From positions 1-64,000 of the forward strand of contig NZ_JAEFCF010000031.1 in assembly GCF_016405985.1 (NCBI RefSeq): 64,000 nucleotides of DNA, given 5' to 3'. Within the stretch, counting starts at the first letter, position 1. Every line of letters begins with the position of its first letter. The notes beneath the pieces were generated by a model. That model was not told where the DNA came from. It saw nothing but the letters and a program-made list of their open reading frames with translations, and did not search any database. Source of the DNA: Paracoccus sp. IB05 (GTDB lineage Bacteria; Pseudomonadota; Alphaproteobacteria; Rhodobacterales; Rhodobacteraceae). Position numbers and translations under genes: made by a program. Positions 32,964 to 41,191 of this stretch are shown here, piece after piece.

Positions 32964-35459
32964 TCACCCGCTCATCCGGGTGCCGCGGTATGCGTCTTCG
33001 GCAGGAAACCACTCTTCTGCCAGGCCGAGCAGCTGGGAGTAGCTCAGAGGTTTTTCCAGCGCGAGGGTGACACCTGCGGCCTCGAGGTCCCGACATTCGG
33101 ACCCCAGCGTCGAGGCGGTGATCCCGATGATCGGAACATTTTTGTCAGTCTTGCGGATTTCGCGTACGATTTCGCAACCGGTACTGCCCGGCAACAGCTG
33201 GTCGACGAGGATCAGATCGTAATTCCCGCGCTCCCACATATCCAGACCGGCTGGTCCGGTCTCGGCCCTGTCGACCAGGCGAAACAGCCGTCGCAGCCTC
33301 GTACGGGTGATCTCGCCGACAAGGCGGTTGTCCTCGATCAGCAACACCTGCCGGGCAAACCAGCGCGGTGCGACGGCAGGATCGGCCGGGTCTTCTTCGC
33401 GAAGTGGCTCTGGCACCGGGGGCGGGGTCGTGATGCTGCGGACCGGGTGGCTCAGCACGAAATGCGCCCCCCTGGGGGTTTCAAGCAGGTTCAGCTCACC
33501 TCCGAGCAGAGTGATGGCCTTGCGTGCGGTATAAAGGCCAAGCCCGGCGCCGCCGCGCCCCGGGCGCTGTTCGGGTGGCGCGCTGAAGGGTTCGTACATC
33601 CGCGCGCGTTCTGCAGCTGGGATGCCGATGCCATTATCGGCGACCTGCCAGGTGAGCATGACCTCGGCACCAGCCCCGCGACTTGCAATCACGCTGAGCC
33701 GGATTGCTGAGCCTTGCGAATGCAGGATCGCGTTGTGAAGCAGTTTTGAGAGCGCGATGAAAACCCGCGCGAAATCGCCGCGCAACGGCAGATCAGCGCT
33801 GTCCGTCCGGCTGGCCTCAATGGTAATGCCATGGGTGGTGGCGACCGGCGAGAAAATCTCAAGCAGTTGGGATATCAGGTCGATGGGCGTAAAGCTCTGC
33901 CCGACGGGAAGGGCAGAGGCGCCAGAATCCGCCATGAGATCTTCGATGATCGAGCTGATCCGGTCCATCGTTTGTTCAAACCCTTCGCGAACATCTTCCC
34001 AGAGCGCGCCGTTGCGCAGCTCTTCGGCGAGCATCGAGAGGATGGCGATGGGGGTGCGCAATTCATGTGCGGCAAAGGAGAGCAGCCTTTCCTCACGCAG
34101 GACGGCATCTGCCAGCAGCCTTTCTGCGCGTTCTGCACGTTCGGCCAGCTCTTTTTCATGCGAGAGGCTGAAGAGCGCGAGCCAGGCGGTGGGATGGGTC
34201 TTCTTCAGCACCCGCGCTTCGAAAAGCTGCGGCCCGCTGACCTCGCGGCGCGTTTCACCAGCGGGTTTCATCTGCAGGCGGATTCTGACCGGCGCGGTCT
34301 GCTCTCCCTCTGGTTTTTGCAGCTCGCGCAGCAAATCGAGCAGCCCGCTCGAGGCGCTTTCCTGGAAGATGCGACTGAAGCTGACCGGCGGCCCGCGCTC
34401 TGCCGAAAAGGCGGAGCCGAAGGGGAAATGCACCGTCTGCTTTTCCAGGTCGAGCAGAACGAGCCAGCTGGTCGAATTGCGGCTGAAGGCTGAGATCACC
34501 GCAGGCGGAGGGTCGCCGGCGCGGCGCACGAGAGTGCCGCCGCTGCGTCGGCTGGTGCGCATGATGCTGAAAGGAAGCGCCAGCAAAAGCGCAAGGAGGC
34601 CCGGGTCACCTGTCGGATCGCTGAGCAACCAGCCGCAAAGGAGCGGCGCCGCCAGGCAGAGCAGCATTCCCATGAGGGTCAGCACCCAGAAGCGCCGCAT
34701 CAGGAACACCGTCAGCAGCGCGGGCACCAGCAACAGGGTGAGGAAGCCGGAGGGGGATTGGGCAGTGATGCGGTTGCCGGCAATCATCCCATAGCCCAGC
34801 ATGGCGGCGATGGCGAGCAGAGCCGGCGTCAGATCAGATGGCGCCATTTCCTTACGGTCACTGGCGATGGTTACGGCAAGCCCGAAGAGGAGCGTGACCC
34901 CGGGTGTGAAGGCGGCGAGCGCTGCGGCCAGCAGGGCGCGCTCGACCGAGAACGGGGAGCTGAGGCCCGGCAGCACCAGGGTTGCGATAAGCCAGAACCC
35001 GGTCGCATAGACCGAACAGGCGAAAATCAGATGAATAGGGTGGATCAGTACTTTTGAAGTCGCGACGGCCTGCCAGCTGAGCACCTGCCGCGAGGCGCGG
35101 GCCAGCAAGGCGAGCAGGGCGCCGCCCCCCCAGCAGAGTGACGTCATGACACCGGGTTCGCCGAGACCGGTGCCAGCGGGCAGAAAGAGACTGCTGACTC
35201 CGAATGCAGGTTGCAAGAGCAGCGCAGCAAGGAGGACGAGCACCAGGGTGATCCGTCTGCCAAACCTGTCCATCGGCAGGAGGGTCGTGAGGATCCCTGT
35301 CAGGACAGCGGCATAAACTGCGGTTGCGAGTGGCTGCACGGTCGGTTGCGTGGCGAGCGGGGTCAGGATCTGACCCGCCGCCGGCATGAGGGTCAGGCAA
35401 AAGACCGTGGCCGGGCGCCAGCCCCCTTCTCCCTCATTGTGTTTCCGGTTCTGTTCCAT
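32964..35459 (-). CDS. Membrane-bound hybrid histidine kinase/response regulator
   Basis: Sensor of 831 residues. About eight membrane helices fill residues 20-300, with no recognisable periplasmic sensor domain. A cytoplasmic linker (315-435) and a short coiled coil follow. The kinase core has H465 in SFAAHELRTP (phospho-acceptor), an N box (KLLHNAILHS, N576), DNGIGIP and GGAGLGLYTA. A receiver domain fills 700-830 with LLIED, phospho-acceptor D753 (LILVDQLLP) and K803 (LEKP). No output domain follows, so the signal should pass to another protein. It starts 16 bases after tadC ends, so it belongs to the Tad operon. Its ligand and partner are unknown. Confidence 0.9.
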   Translation of the reverse strand: MEQNRKHNEGEGGWRPATVFCLTLMPAAGQILTPLATQPTVQPLATAVYAAVLTGILTTLLPMDRFGRRITLVLVLLAALLLQPAFGVSSLFLPAGTGLGEPGVMTSLCWGGGALLALLARASRQVLSWQAVATSKVLIHPIHLIFACSVYATGFWLIATLVLPGLSSPFSVERALLAAALAAFTPGVTLLFGLAVTIASDRKEMAPSDLTPALLAIAAMLGYGMIAGNRITAQSPSGFLTLLLVPALLTVFLMRRFWVLTLMGMLLCLAAPLLCGWLLSDPTGDPGLLALLLALPFSIMRTSRRSGGTLVRRAGDPPPAVISAFSRNSTSWLVLLDLEKQTVHFPFGSAFSAERGPPVSFSRIFQESASSGLLDLLRELQKPEGEQTAPVRIRLQMKPAGETRREVSGPQLFEARVLKKTHPTAWLALFSLSHEKELAERAERAERLLADAVLREERLLSFAAHELRTPIAILSMLAEELRNGALWEDVREGFEQTMDRISSIIEDLMADSGASALPVGQSFTPIDLISQLLEIFSPVATTHGITIEASRTDSADLPLRGDFARVFIALSKLLHNAILHSQGSAIRLSVIASRGAGAEVMLTWQVADNGIGIPAAERARMYEPFSAPPEQRPGRGGAGLGLYTARKAITLLGGELNLLETPRGAHFVLSHPVRSITTPPPVPEPLREEDPADPAVAPRWFARQVLLIEDNRLVGEITRTRLRRLFRLVDRAETGPAGLDMWERGNYDLILVDQLLPGSTGCEIVREIRKTDKNVPIIGITASTLGSECRDLEAAGVTLALEKPLSYSQLLGLAEEWFPAEDAYRGTRMSG

Positions 35460-35475
35460 TGCGGGGGCCTCGCCG

Positions 35476-36360
35476 TCAGCTGGTGGTGATCAGACGGTAG
35501 ATCGCGGGCGCGAGCAGCAGGATCAGCAGCGGCGGCACAGTGAAGATCATTGTCCCGAGCGTCATCTTGGTCGGCAGCACATTTGCGCGCTCTTCGATCT
35601 GACGCACCCGGCGGTCGCGCAGATCGGCGCTGAACACCCGCAATGTATGGGCGACCGGCGTGCCCATCGTGCCGGATTGCACGATGATGGTGGCCAGCTG
35701 CCGCAGATCATCATTGCCGGTCTCCAGGGCGAGCCGGCTCCAGGCATCCTGTCTCTCAGCCCCGGCGGTCAGCGCCTCGGTCAGCGCCTGGAGACGGGCG
35801 GCAAGATCGGGATGTACCGGTTCCAGTTCTTCGGCCACGCGCAGCAATGCGAGATCGGTGGTCTGCCCGGCCTCGACGCAGACAAGCATGAAATCCAGCG
35901 CATCCGGCAGCGCGATGGCGATCCGTTTTTTCCAGGCCTTGCGCCTTTTGTCAACGATCAGGGTGGGCAGAAAATAGCCCGTCAGAAAGGCACCCACCAA
36001 GGCGATCGCCTTTTTCACCGGGGTGAGTTCGCTGAGGGGGGCGATAAGGACCAGAGCCGCCGCAACCAGGGCGACCAGCAAGACCGTCAGCCCGATTTTG
36101 ACCATGGTGAAATAGCGCGCGGCCTCGGGATGGGTGAAGCCGGCCTGGAAGAGCTGACGGCGCAGCTCGGCCGCATTGCCGGAGAGCGGCGCGGGGGCGG
36201 CCGGATCGCCCGCGGTCCCGGCGAGGAAGGCGCTTTCGGGCAGGCGACTGACCACCAGCATGGCCATTGAGAAAAGCGCTGCGCCGAGCGTGAAGGCGCC
36301 GAGGAAAAACAGGGATGAGGTCATTGCCGGTATCCGCCTGCCAGATTTCTGAACCGCCAT
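35476..36360 (-). CDS. tadC: Tad pilus assembly inner-membrane protein TadC
   Basis: Type II secretion F-domain protein of 294 residues. It forms, with TadB, the inner-membrane platform for the assembly ATPase. Hydrophobic segments lie near the N-terminus, around 95-135 (TVLLVALVAAALVLIAPL and AIALVGAFLTGYFLP) and at the C-terminus. The GspF-like core includes ALPDALDFMLVCVEAGQTTDLAL and IVQSGTMGTPVAHTLRVFS. ATG 36360 follows the tadB stop directly; an internal ATG at 36324 would give a shorter N-terminus. It is co-transcribed with tadB and the hybrid kinase gene. Confidence 0.92.
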   Translation of the reverse strand: MAVQKSGRRIPAMTSSLFFLGAFTLGAALFSMAMLVVSRLPESAFLAGTAGDPAAPAPLSGNAAELRRQLFQAGFTHPEAARYFTMVKIGLTVLLVALVAAALVLIAPLSELTPVKKAIALVGAFLTGYFLPTLIVDKRRKAWKKRIAIALPDALDFMLVCVEAGQTTDLALLRVAEELEPVHPDLAARLQALTEALTAGAERQDAWSRLALETGNDDLRQLATIIVQSGTMGTPVAHTLRVFSADLRDRRVRQIEERANVLPTKMTLGTMIFTVPPLLILLLAPAIYRLITTS

Positions 36361-36361
36361 G

Positions 36362-37318
36362 TCATTCCACTTTGACCAGCCAGCGCATGAAGAGAATGTT
36401 GAGAAAGAGCAAAGCCCCTACCAGGCCCAGCATTGGCAAAAAGAAAGGCTTGTCAGATATTTCCGAAAAATAATCTGGGTTTACCATTAGAAGCATCCCT
36501 GTTGCGCCCAAGGGGAAGAAAGACAGAAACCGCCCGGACCATTTCGCTTCCGAGGTGATGGAGCGCACCTTCCGGTGCAATTGCTGTCGCCCGCGCGCGA
36601 TGGCGGCGAGCCGGTCCAGTACTTCGGCGAGATTGCCGCCGGTGTTGGACTGGATCGCCACTGCCGCCGCGAAAAAGCGCAGGCCCTGGCTGTCCGTTCG
36701 GTTTGCCATGTCGCGCAATGCGCTGACCGGCTCCTGGCCATAGCTGATCCGCGCCGAGGTTTCAGAGAACTCTTCCGCAATCGGGCCGCTGAGCTCTTTC
36801 CCGGCGGTCTGAACGGCCGGACCCACCGGCAGGCCCACCTTGAGCGAACGCACGATCAGATCCATAGCTTCGGGAAGGGCTTCCTCGATGGCCAGGGCGC
36901 GACGGCGGATCAGACGCCGGACCTGCAGGATCCAGATGGTCAGGGCAAGGATCAGGCCACAGGCAATCCCGATCGCGAGCCAGAGGCCAAGAATGACATG
37001 CGCCAGCACTGTCACAACCGTGGTAACCGTGAGGACGAGGATCAGGGCGAGATGGCGGGGCAGCACATCTGCCCGCCCGCCGCCCGCCGCACCAGACAGG
37101 CTCAGCCAGCTTTTGTGCACCCCGTCCCGGCGGAGTGCGATGGCATCGGCCGTTTCCAGCAGCGGGTCCTCGCTGCGCACCTGCCCCGAGAAACGCCGGA
37201 TCGCCATAAGCCGCCTGCGCCGCGGCCCAAGCTCCGAAATCTGCCACAGGGCCAGCAGAAGGAGGCCGCAGCCGAGGGTCAGGATCAGGCCGAAGGTCAG
37301 GGAAAGGGACATGGTCAT
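36362..37318 (-). CDS. tadB: Tad pilus assembly inner-membrane protein TadB
   Basis: Type II secretion F-domain protein of 318 residues, partner of TadC. It has an N-terminal helix (about 4-25), two helices at 95-135, the core EALPEAMDLIVRSLKVGLPVGPAV with QSNTGGNLAEVLDRLAAIARGR, and two C-terminal helices. The family organises the ATPase CpaF and pulls pilin from the membrane. The start overlaps the cpaF stop by 4 bases. Confidence 0.94.
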   Translation of the reverse strand: MTMSLSLTFGLILTLGCGLLLLALWQISELGPRRRRLMAIRRFSGQVRSEDPLLETADAIALRRDGVHKSWLSLSGAAGGGRADVLPRHLALILVLTVTTVVTVLAHVILGLWLAIGIACGLILALTIWILQVRRLIRRRALAIEEALPEAMDLIVRSLKVGLPVGPAVQTAGKELSGPIAEEFSETSARISYGQEPVSALRDMANRTDSQGLRFFAAAVAIQSNTGGNLAEVLDRLAAIARGRQQLHRKVRSITSEAKWSGRFLSFFPLGATGMLLMVNPDYFSEISDKPFFLPMLGLVGALLFLNILFMRWLVKVE

Positions 37319-38703
37319 ACCCCGTAGAGATCGGGGGGAAGGGAAATCCCCCAGCGTCGGAAGCGGTCCGACCAGGCCGAGCGCACACCTGAGGTGCCAT
37401 AACCGCCCTCGACCCTGCCATCCGGGGTGATGCCGGTATGTTCAAAGAAGAACAGCTCCTGCATGGTCAGCACCTCGCCTTCGCAGCCGGTGACTTCGGT
37501 GATTGAGGTCACTTTGCGGCTGCCGTCTTGCAGCCGGTTGACCTGCACGATCAGGTTGACCGCGCTGGCGACCTGGCGCCGCAACGCGCCGAGCGGGATC
37601 TCAACGCCCGACATCGCGACCATGTTTTCCAGCCGGCTGGTGGCGTCGCGGGCAGAGTTGGCGTGGATCGTGGTCATCGAGCCGTCATGCCCGGTATTCA
37701 TCGCCTGCAGCATGTCGATCACCTCATCGCCGCGGGTCTCGCCCACGATGATCCGGTCGGGGCGCATCCGCAGGGCATTTCTCAGGCAGTCGCGCTGAGT
37801 GATGGCGCCTTTGCCTTCGATATTCGCGGGCCGGCTTTCCATCCGGCCGACATGCGCCTGCTGCAATTGCAACTCGGCGGTGTCTTCGACGGTGATGATC
37901 CGCTCCCGCTTGCCGATAAAGGCCGAAAGCGCATTCATCAGCGTGGTTTTCCCCGAGCCCGTGCCGCCCGAGATCACGATATTCAGCCGGCAGGCGACGG
38001 CGGCGCGCAGATAGATCGCCATCTTCTCGCTCATGGCGCCGAGAAAGGTCAGCTGTTCGAGGCTGAGCTTGTCTTTGCGGAATTTGCGGATCGAAACCAG
38101 CGTCCCATCAAGCGCAATCGGCGCGATGACCGCATTGAGCCGCGACCCGTCAGGCAGGCGGGAATCGACATAGGGCGTCGATTCGTCGAGCCGCCGGCCC
38201 GCCATGCCGACAATCTTTTGCAGGATGCGCCGCAGATGCGCCTCATCCTGGAATTGCACATCGGTGATCTCGAGCAGACCACCTTGTTCTACGAAAACCT
38301 GTTCCGGCCCATTGATCAAAATGTCGGAAACCGTCTCATCATTGATCAGGATCTCAAGCGGGCCAAGGCCCATCACCTCATAATAGAGGTCTTCGACCAG
38401 CCCATCCCGTTCCGAGCGGCTGACGGCCACACTTTGCGATGGGATCAGCGCTTTGAGGACCGCAGCGATCTCGGCCTTAATATCGGCCTCAGAGGCCTGC
38501 ACCAGCGCGGAAAGGTTCAGGATTTCCAACAGTTGCTGATGTGCCTGCTGCCGGATTTCGGCAAGCTTCCGGCGCCGTTGCCTGGCTGTGGTAACGTCAG
38601 GTGCGGGGATGGGCTCGGCTTCGGCCGTCCCTGGCAGGGGAAGATTCTGTGCGGCGACCGGCGTGGCCTCGCCGAATTTGCTCTGGCGGAATTTGTCGAA
38701 CAT
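37315..38703 (-). CDS. cpaF: Tad pilus assembly ATPase CpaF/TadA
   Basis: Secretion ATPase of 462 residues that powers Flp pilus assembly on the cytoplasmic face. Residues 1-90 are a variable leader rich in Arg and Gln. The core has [21 protein letters not shown], Walker [10 protein letters not shown] (246-254), the Asp box [11 protein letters not shown], Walker B region [14 protein letters not shown] and the His box ([14 protein letters not shown]). All elements needed for activity are present. It is coupled to cpaE (TGATG) and tadB (4-base overlap). Confidence 0.96.
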   Translation of the reverse strand: MFDKFRQSKFGEATPVAAQNLPLPGTAEAEPIPAPDVTTARQRRRKLAEIRQQAHQQLLEILNLSALVQASEADIKAEIAAVLKALIPSQSVAVSRSERDGLVEDLYYEVMGLGPLEILINDETVSDILINGPEQVFVEQGGLLEITDVQFQDEAHLRRILQKIVGMAGRRLDESTPYVDSRLPDGSRLNAVIAPIALDGTLVSIRKFRKDKLSLEQLTFLGAMSEKMAIYLRAAVACRLNIVISGGTGSGKTTLMNALSAFIGKRERIITVEDTAELQLQQAHVGRMESRPANIEGKGAITQRDCLRNALRMRPDRIIVGETRGDEVIDMLQAMNTGHDGSMTTIHANSARDATSRLENMVAMSGVEIPLGALRRQVASAVNLIVQVNRLQDGSRKVTSITEVTGCEGEVLTMQELFFFEHTGITPDGRVEGGYGTSGVRSAWSDRFRRWGISLPPDLYGV

Positions 38704-40055
38704 CAGGCGGTTCCCGTTTCATTCAGATGACGCCGCCCGATCTTCGGCGCCAGGAGTTCACCGAGGCCGAGGATCCCCTTGCGCAGCGGATTGTCAGGAG
38801 CCGCCCGCCACAGGGGAGTGCCGGAATTGCAGGCCGCCTCGACCTCATGGCCGCCATCCGGCAGAAGGCGGAAGAAGCCTGCGCCTAGACCGGTTTCAAA
38901 CCCGTTTCGCGAGGCGGTCCAGCCCGCATCGGGCCGGGCCGGCACCATGTTCAGCAGATGAAAGAGCCGGCCATCGGCGAGTCTTTCGGACCGCAGCAGG
39001 GCGAGCAGCCGCGCCATATTCTGGGCCGAGCGCACATCGGCCCGGCTGGTGGTGAAAATGGCATCGGCCTCGGCCCAGGCGGTTCCGCTCCAGTCGGTGA
39101 TCAGATGTGGCAGATCGAGAAGGACCAGATCGGCACTGTCGCGGGCAAGCGCGAGAATGCGGCGCAGATCCCGTTCGGAAATCCCGTCGACCGGAAGAAT
39201 TTCGGCAGGGGCCGTGAAGACCCGCAGATGGTCAGAGAGCCGGAGCAGACAGGACTGAAAGGAGTCGTAGTCCAGCGCCGAAAGCTGCCGATAGGCGTCG
39301 GTCACCCGCGAATTTGCCGGCAGATCAAGATAGGTGCCGACGTTTCCGAATTGCGGATTGAGGTCAATCAGGCAAATTTCCGAAGGCGGTGACAGGCGAG
39401 AGAGCTCGACCGCAAGGTTGACGACTATCGTAGTGGCACCGACGCCGCCGGCAACCGGCTGAAAGGCCAGAATCCGGCAGGGCTGCTGCGGCAGCTCGGG
39501 CGCCGTGAATGCCTTGCTCTGCGGTGCGGCATTCACCGACTGCCGGCGCAACAGACGGGTCAGCAGGGTTTTGCCGGTCTGGGGTGCAACCTGACCCGGG
39601 CGCCGCGCGGCATCTGGCGAAGCTAAGGTCGCATCGCGCGCGATACCCGGAAGGTCAGCTTCGCGGCCAGCGCCAGGATCCGGCGGGGCGAAGGGCGGAC
39701 CGTAATGGATCTGCATCCCGGGGATTTGCGGCAGGGTCAGTCTCGCGCCGGGTGGCAGCAGCAGCAGGAGTTCGCAGTTGAGGCTGGCCGCAGCCTGCAA
39801 AACGCCGGTCACCAGTTTTGGCGCGGCCGATTTGCCGGTATCCGGGGCGAGGATGATCTGGTCGAAATCCTGCGCTGCTGGCTGATGCAGCATATCCAGC
39901 GCCTCGGTCAGGCTCAGATCGGAACGGATGGCATTCGCCGGCAGATGCACAAGCCAGGCCGACATCCGTAAAAGCGCATCGAACCCGTCGCAGATCGCGC
40001 AGATCCTGAGCGGCGCGTCGTTTTCAGCTGGTGGGGCTGGATCCTCAGTCAGCAT
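38703..40055 (-). CDS. cpaE: Tad pilus localisation protein CpaE/TadZ
   Basis: ParA/MinD-like protein of 450 residues that places Tad machinery at its cell site. It has an N-terminal receiver-like domain (about 15-120, atypical) and a C-terminal ATPase-like domain whose P-loop VAGGVGATT (201-209) lacks the usual Lys, as is common in CpaE. LIDLNPQFGNVGTYL and LVLLDLPHLI follow the family. The start is ATG 40055, which overlaps the cpaB stop by 7 bases; the longer start within cpaB is less likely. It is coupled to cpaF downstream. Confidence 0.92.
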   Translation of the reverse strand: MLTEDPAPPAENDAPLRICAICDGFDALLRMSAWLVHLPANAIRSDLSLTEALDMLHQPAAQDFDQIILAPDTGKSAAPKLVTGVLQAAASLNCELLLLLPPGARLTLPQIPGMQIHYGPPFAPPDPGAGREADLPGIARDATLASPDAARRPGQVAPQTGKTLLTRLLRRQSVNAAPQSKAFTAPELPQQPCRILAFQPVAGGVGATTIVVNLAVELSRLSPPSEICLIDLNPQFGNVGTYLDLPANSRVTDAYRQLSALDYDSFQSCLLRLSDHLRVFTAPAEILPVDGISERDLRRILALARDSADLVLLDLPHLITDWSGTAWAEADAIFTTSRADVRSAQNMARLLALLRSERLADGRLFHLLNMVPARPDAGWTASRNGFETGLGAGFFRLLPDGGHEVEAACNSGTPLWRAAPDNPLRKGILGLGELLAPKIGRRHLNETGTA

Positions 40056-40879
40056 GGCACATCCATCACCGACCGCGCTCCGCCGCGCACGATGGCGGTC
40101 TGGCACCTTGCGCGGGCCGAGACCTGTGCGATCCCGTCGGTCTGTTCCCCGCGCACCACCAGCGGCAAAGTTGCCAGATCGGCCGGGCCGACCACGAATT
40201 CCTCATGTTCAAGGCTCAGCTTGCGCGCTGCGGGCAGGATGCTGAACACGCCTGAAGACGATGCCTCCACCACCCGCATCGCATCCTGCGAGGCGCCTTC
40301 GAGCATCATTTTATCGGCCAGCGGCCCCTCGCTGCTGTTGCCCGGAAGCGCGAGGATCCGCAGGGCCGAGCCGATCATCCGCGTCTCGGTCGTGCCGCCA
40401 CCGATATTGCGGGTCCATAACAGGTCGACGGGATCACCCGGTTTCAGCCGATCAATAAAATCCAGCAGATTTTGTGCCTTGATGGCGATGGCCCTGGCAT
40501 CGCCGGAGAGAATAAACCCGTAATCAGGGCCCCCGGCAGATGTGGCAATATCGCCATTCAGGACGAGCGCCCCCTGACGCATTGCCGCCAGCGCGATAAA
40601 GCCGCCCTCACTCGGGGGAGGGAGCTTTTGCAACACATTGGCCGGAAGGAAGCTGCCCGGCATCCTGACCGGCAGGAAATCTTCCTGGCTGAGGATACTG
40701 CCCGGGGCGAGGTCGCGGGCCGGTACCGGCACCAGCACGGTTTCCCCAAAGGCGCGCAGGCTGACCCTGGCGGTGGCGAGTTCCGTTTCCAGCGCGCGCG
40801 AATACTGAAACGTCCCGAAACCCGCGGCCACAGAGAGCAGGATGCCAAACAGGACAAGCATCAGAATCCTGACTTTCAC
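40049..40879 (-). CDS. cpaB: Flp pilus assembly protein CpaB/RcpC
   Basis: Periplasmic assembly protein of 276 residues with one N-terminal membrane helix (MKVRILMLVLFGILLSVAAG). A SAF-like domain follows (VPVPARDLAPGSILSQEDF, VRMPGSFLPANVL), then the RcpC core with LKPGDPVDLLWTRN. CpaB proteins work with the outer-membrane secretin CpaC, which is not encoded next to it. It overlaps the upstream small gene by 4 bases and cpaE by 7. Confidence 0.9.
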   Translation of the reverse strand: MKVRILMLVLFGILLSVAAGFGTFQYSRALETELATARVSLRAFGETVLVPVPARDLAPGSILSQEDFLPVRMPGSFLPANVLQKLPPPSEGGFIALAAMRQGALVLNGDIATSAGGPDYGFILSGDARAIAIKAQNLLDFIDRLKPGDPVDLLWTRNIGGGTTETRMIGSALRILALPGNSSEGPLADKMMLEGASQDAMRVVEASSSGVFSILPAARKLSLEHEEFVVGPADLATLPLVVRGEQTDGIAQVSARARCQTAIVRGGARSVMDVPC

Positions 40880-41112
40880 GGTATTTCCTCCCCTCCTGGC
40901 GGCAGGTCGGGCACTGGCCCTTCCTCGCGGCCGATTTCATTCACCGCATCCGAGATGACGCCGCGCAGTCCGTGCGTGACCTGATCCGCGCCGCCCGAAC
41001 TCAGCCAGATGCCTATAAAGGTTGTCAGCGCCGCCGCCGCCACGCTGAGGAGCAGCCAATCGTCACGCCCGGTGCCGGTTTCGAGCCGGAGGAAGAGATG
41101 GAGCGGATACAT
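40876..41112 (-). CDS. Small Flp-pilin-like membrane protein
   Basis: Protein of 78 residues at the head of the Tad operon. The N-terminus FLRLETGTGRDDWLLLSVAA has the layout of Flp pilins (short basic head, a Glu/Gly block, an acidic-aromatic pair, then one hydrophobic helix). It lacks the canonical Gly at the prepilin cleavage site followed by the usual Glu-Tyr. Related Rhodobacterales proteins read ...DWVVL. The C-terminus is acidic and proline-rich. ATG 41112 is used; an ATG 13 codons earlier (41151) is possible. It overlaps cpaB by 4 bases. It may be a pilin, pseudopilin or assembly factor. Confidence 0.55.
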   Translation of the reverse strand: MYPLHLFLRLETGTGRDDWLLLSVAAAALTTFIGIWLSSGGADQVTHGLRGVISDAVNEIGREEGPVPDLPPGGEEIP

Positions 41113-41191
41113 GCCTGCCGGCCCTTGCTGAAAATCAGGGGCATTGTGCAAGCCAGAGCGTTTAGAATGGGTTTATGCGGAATCTGTTCTT

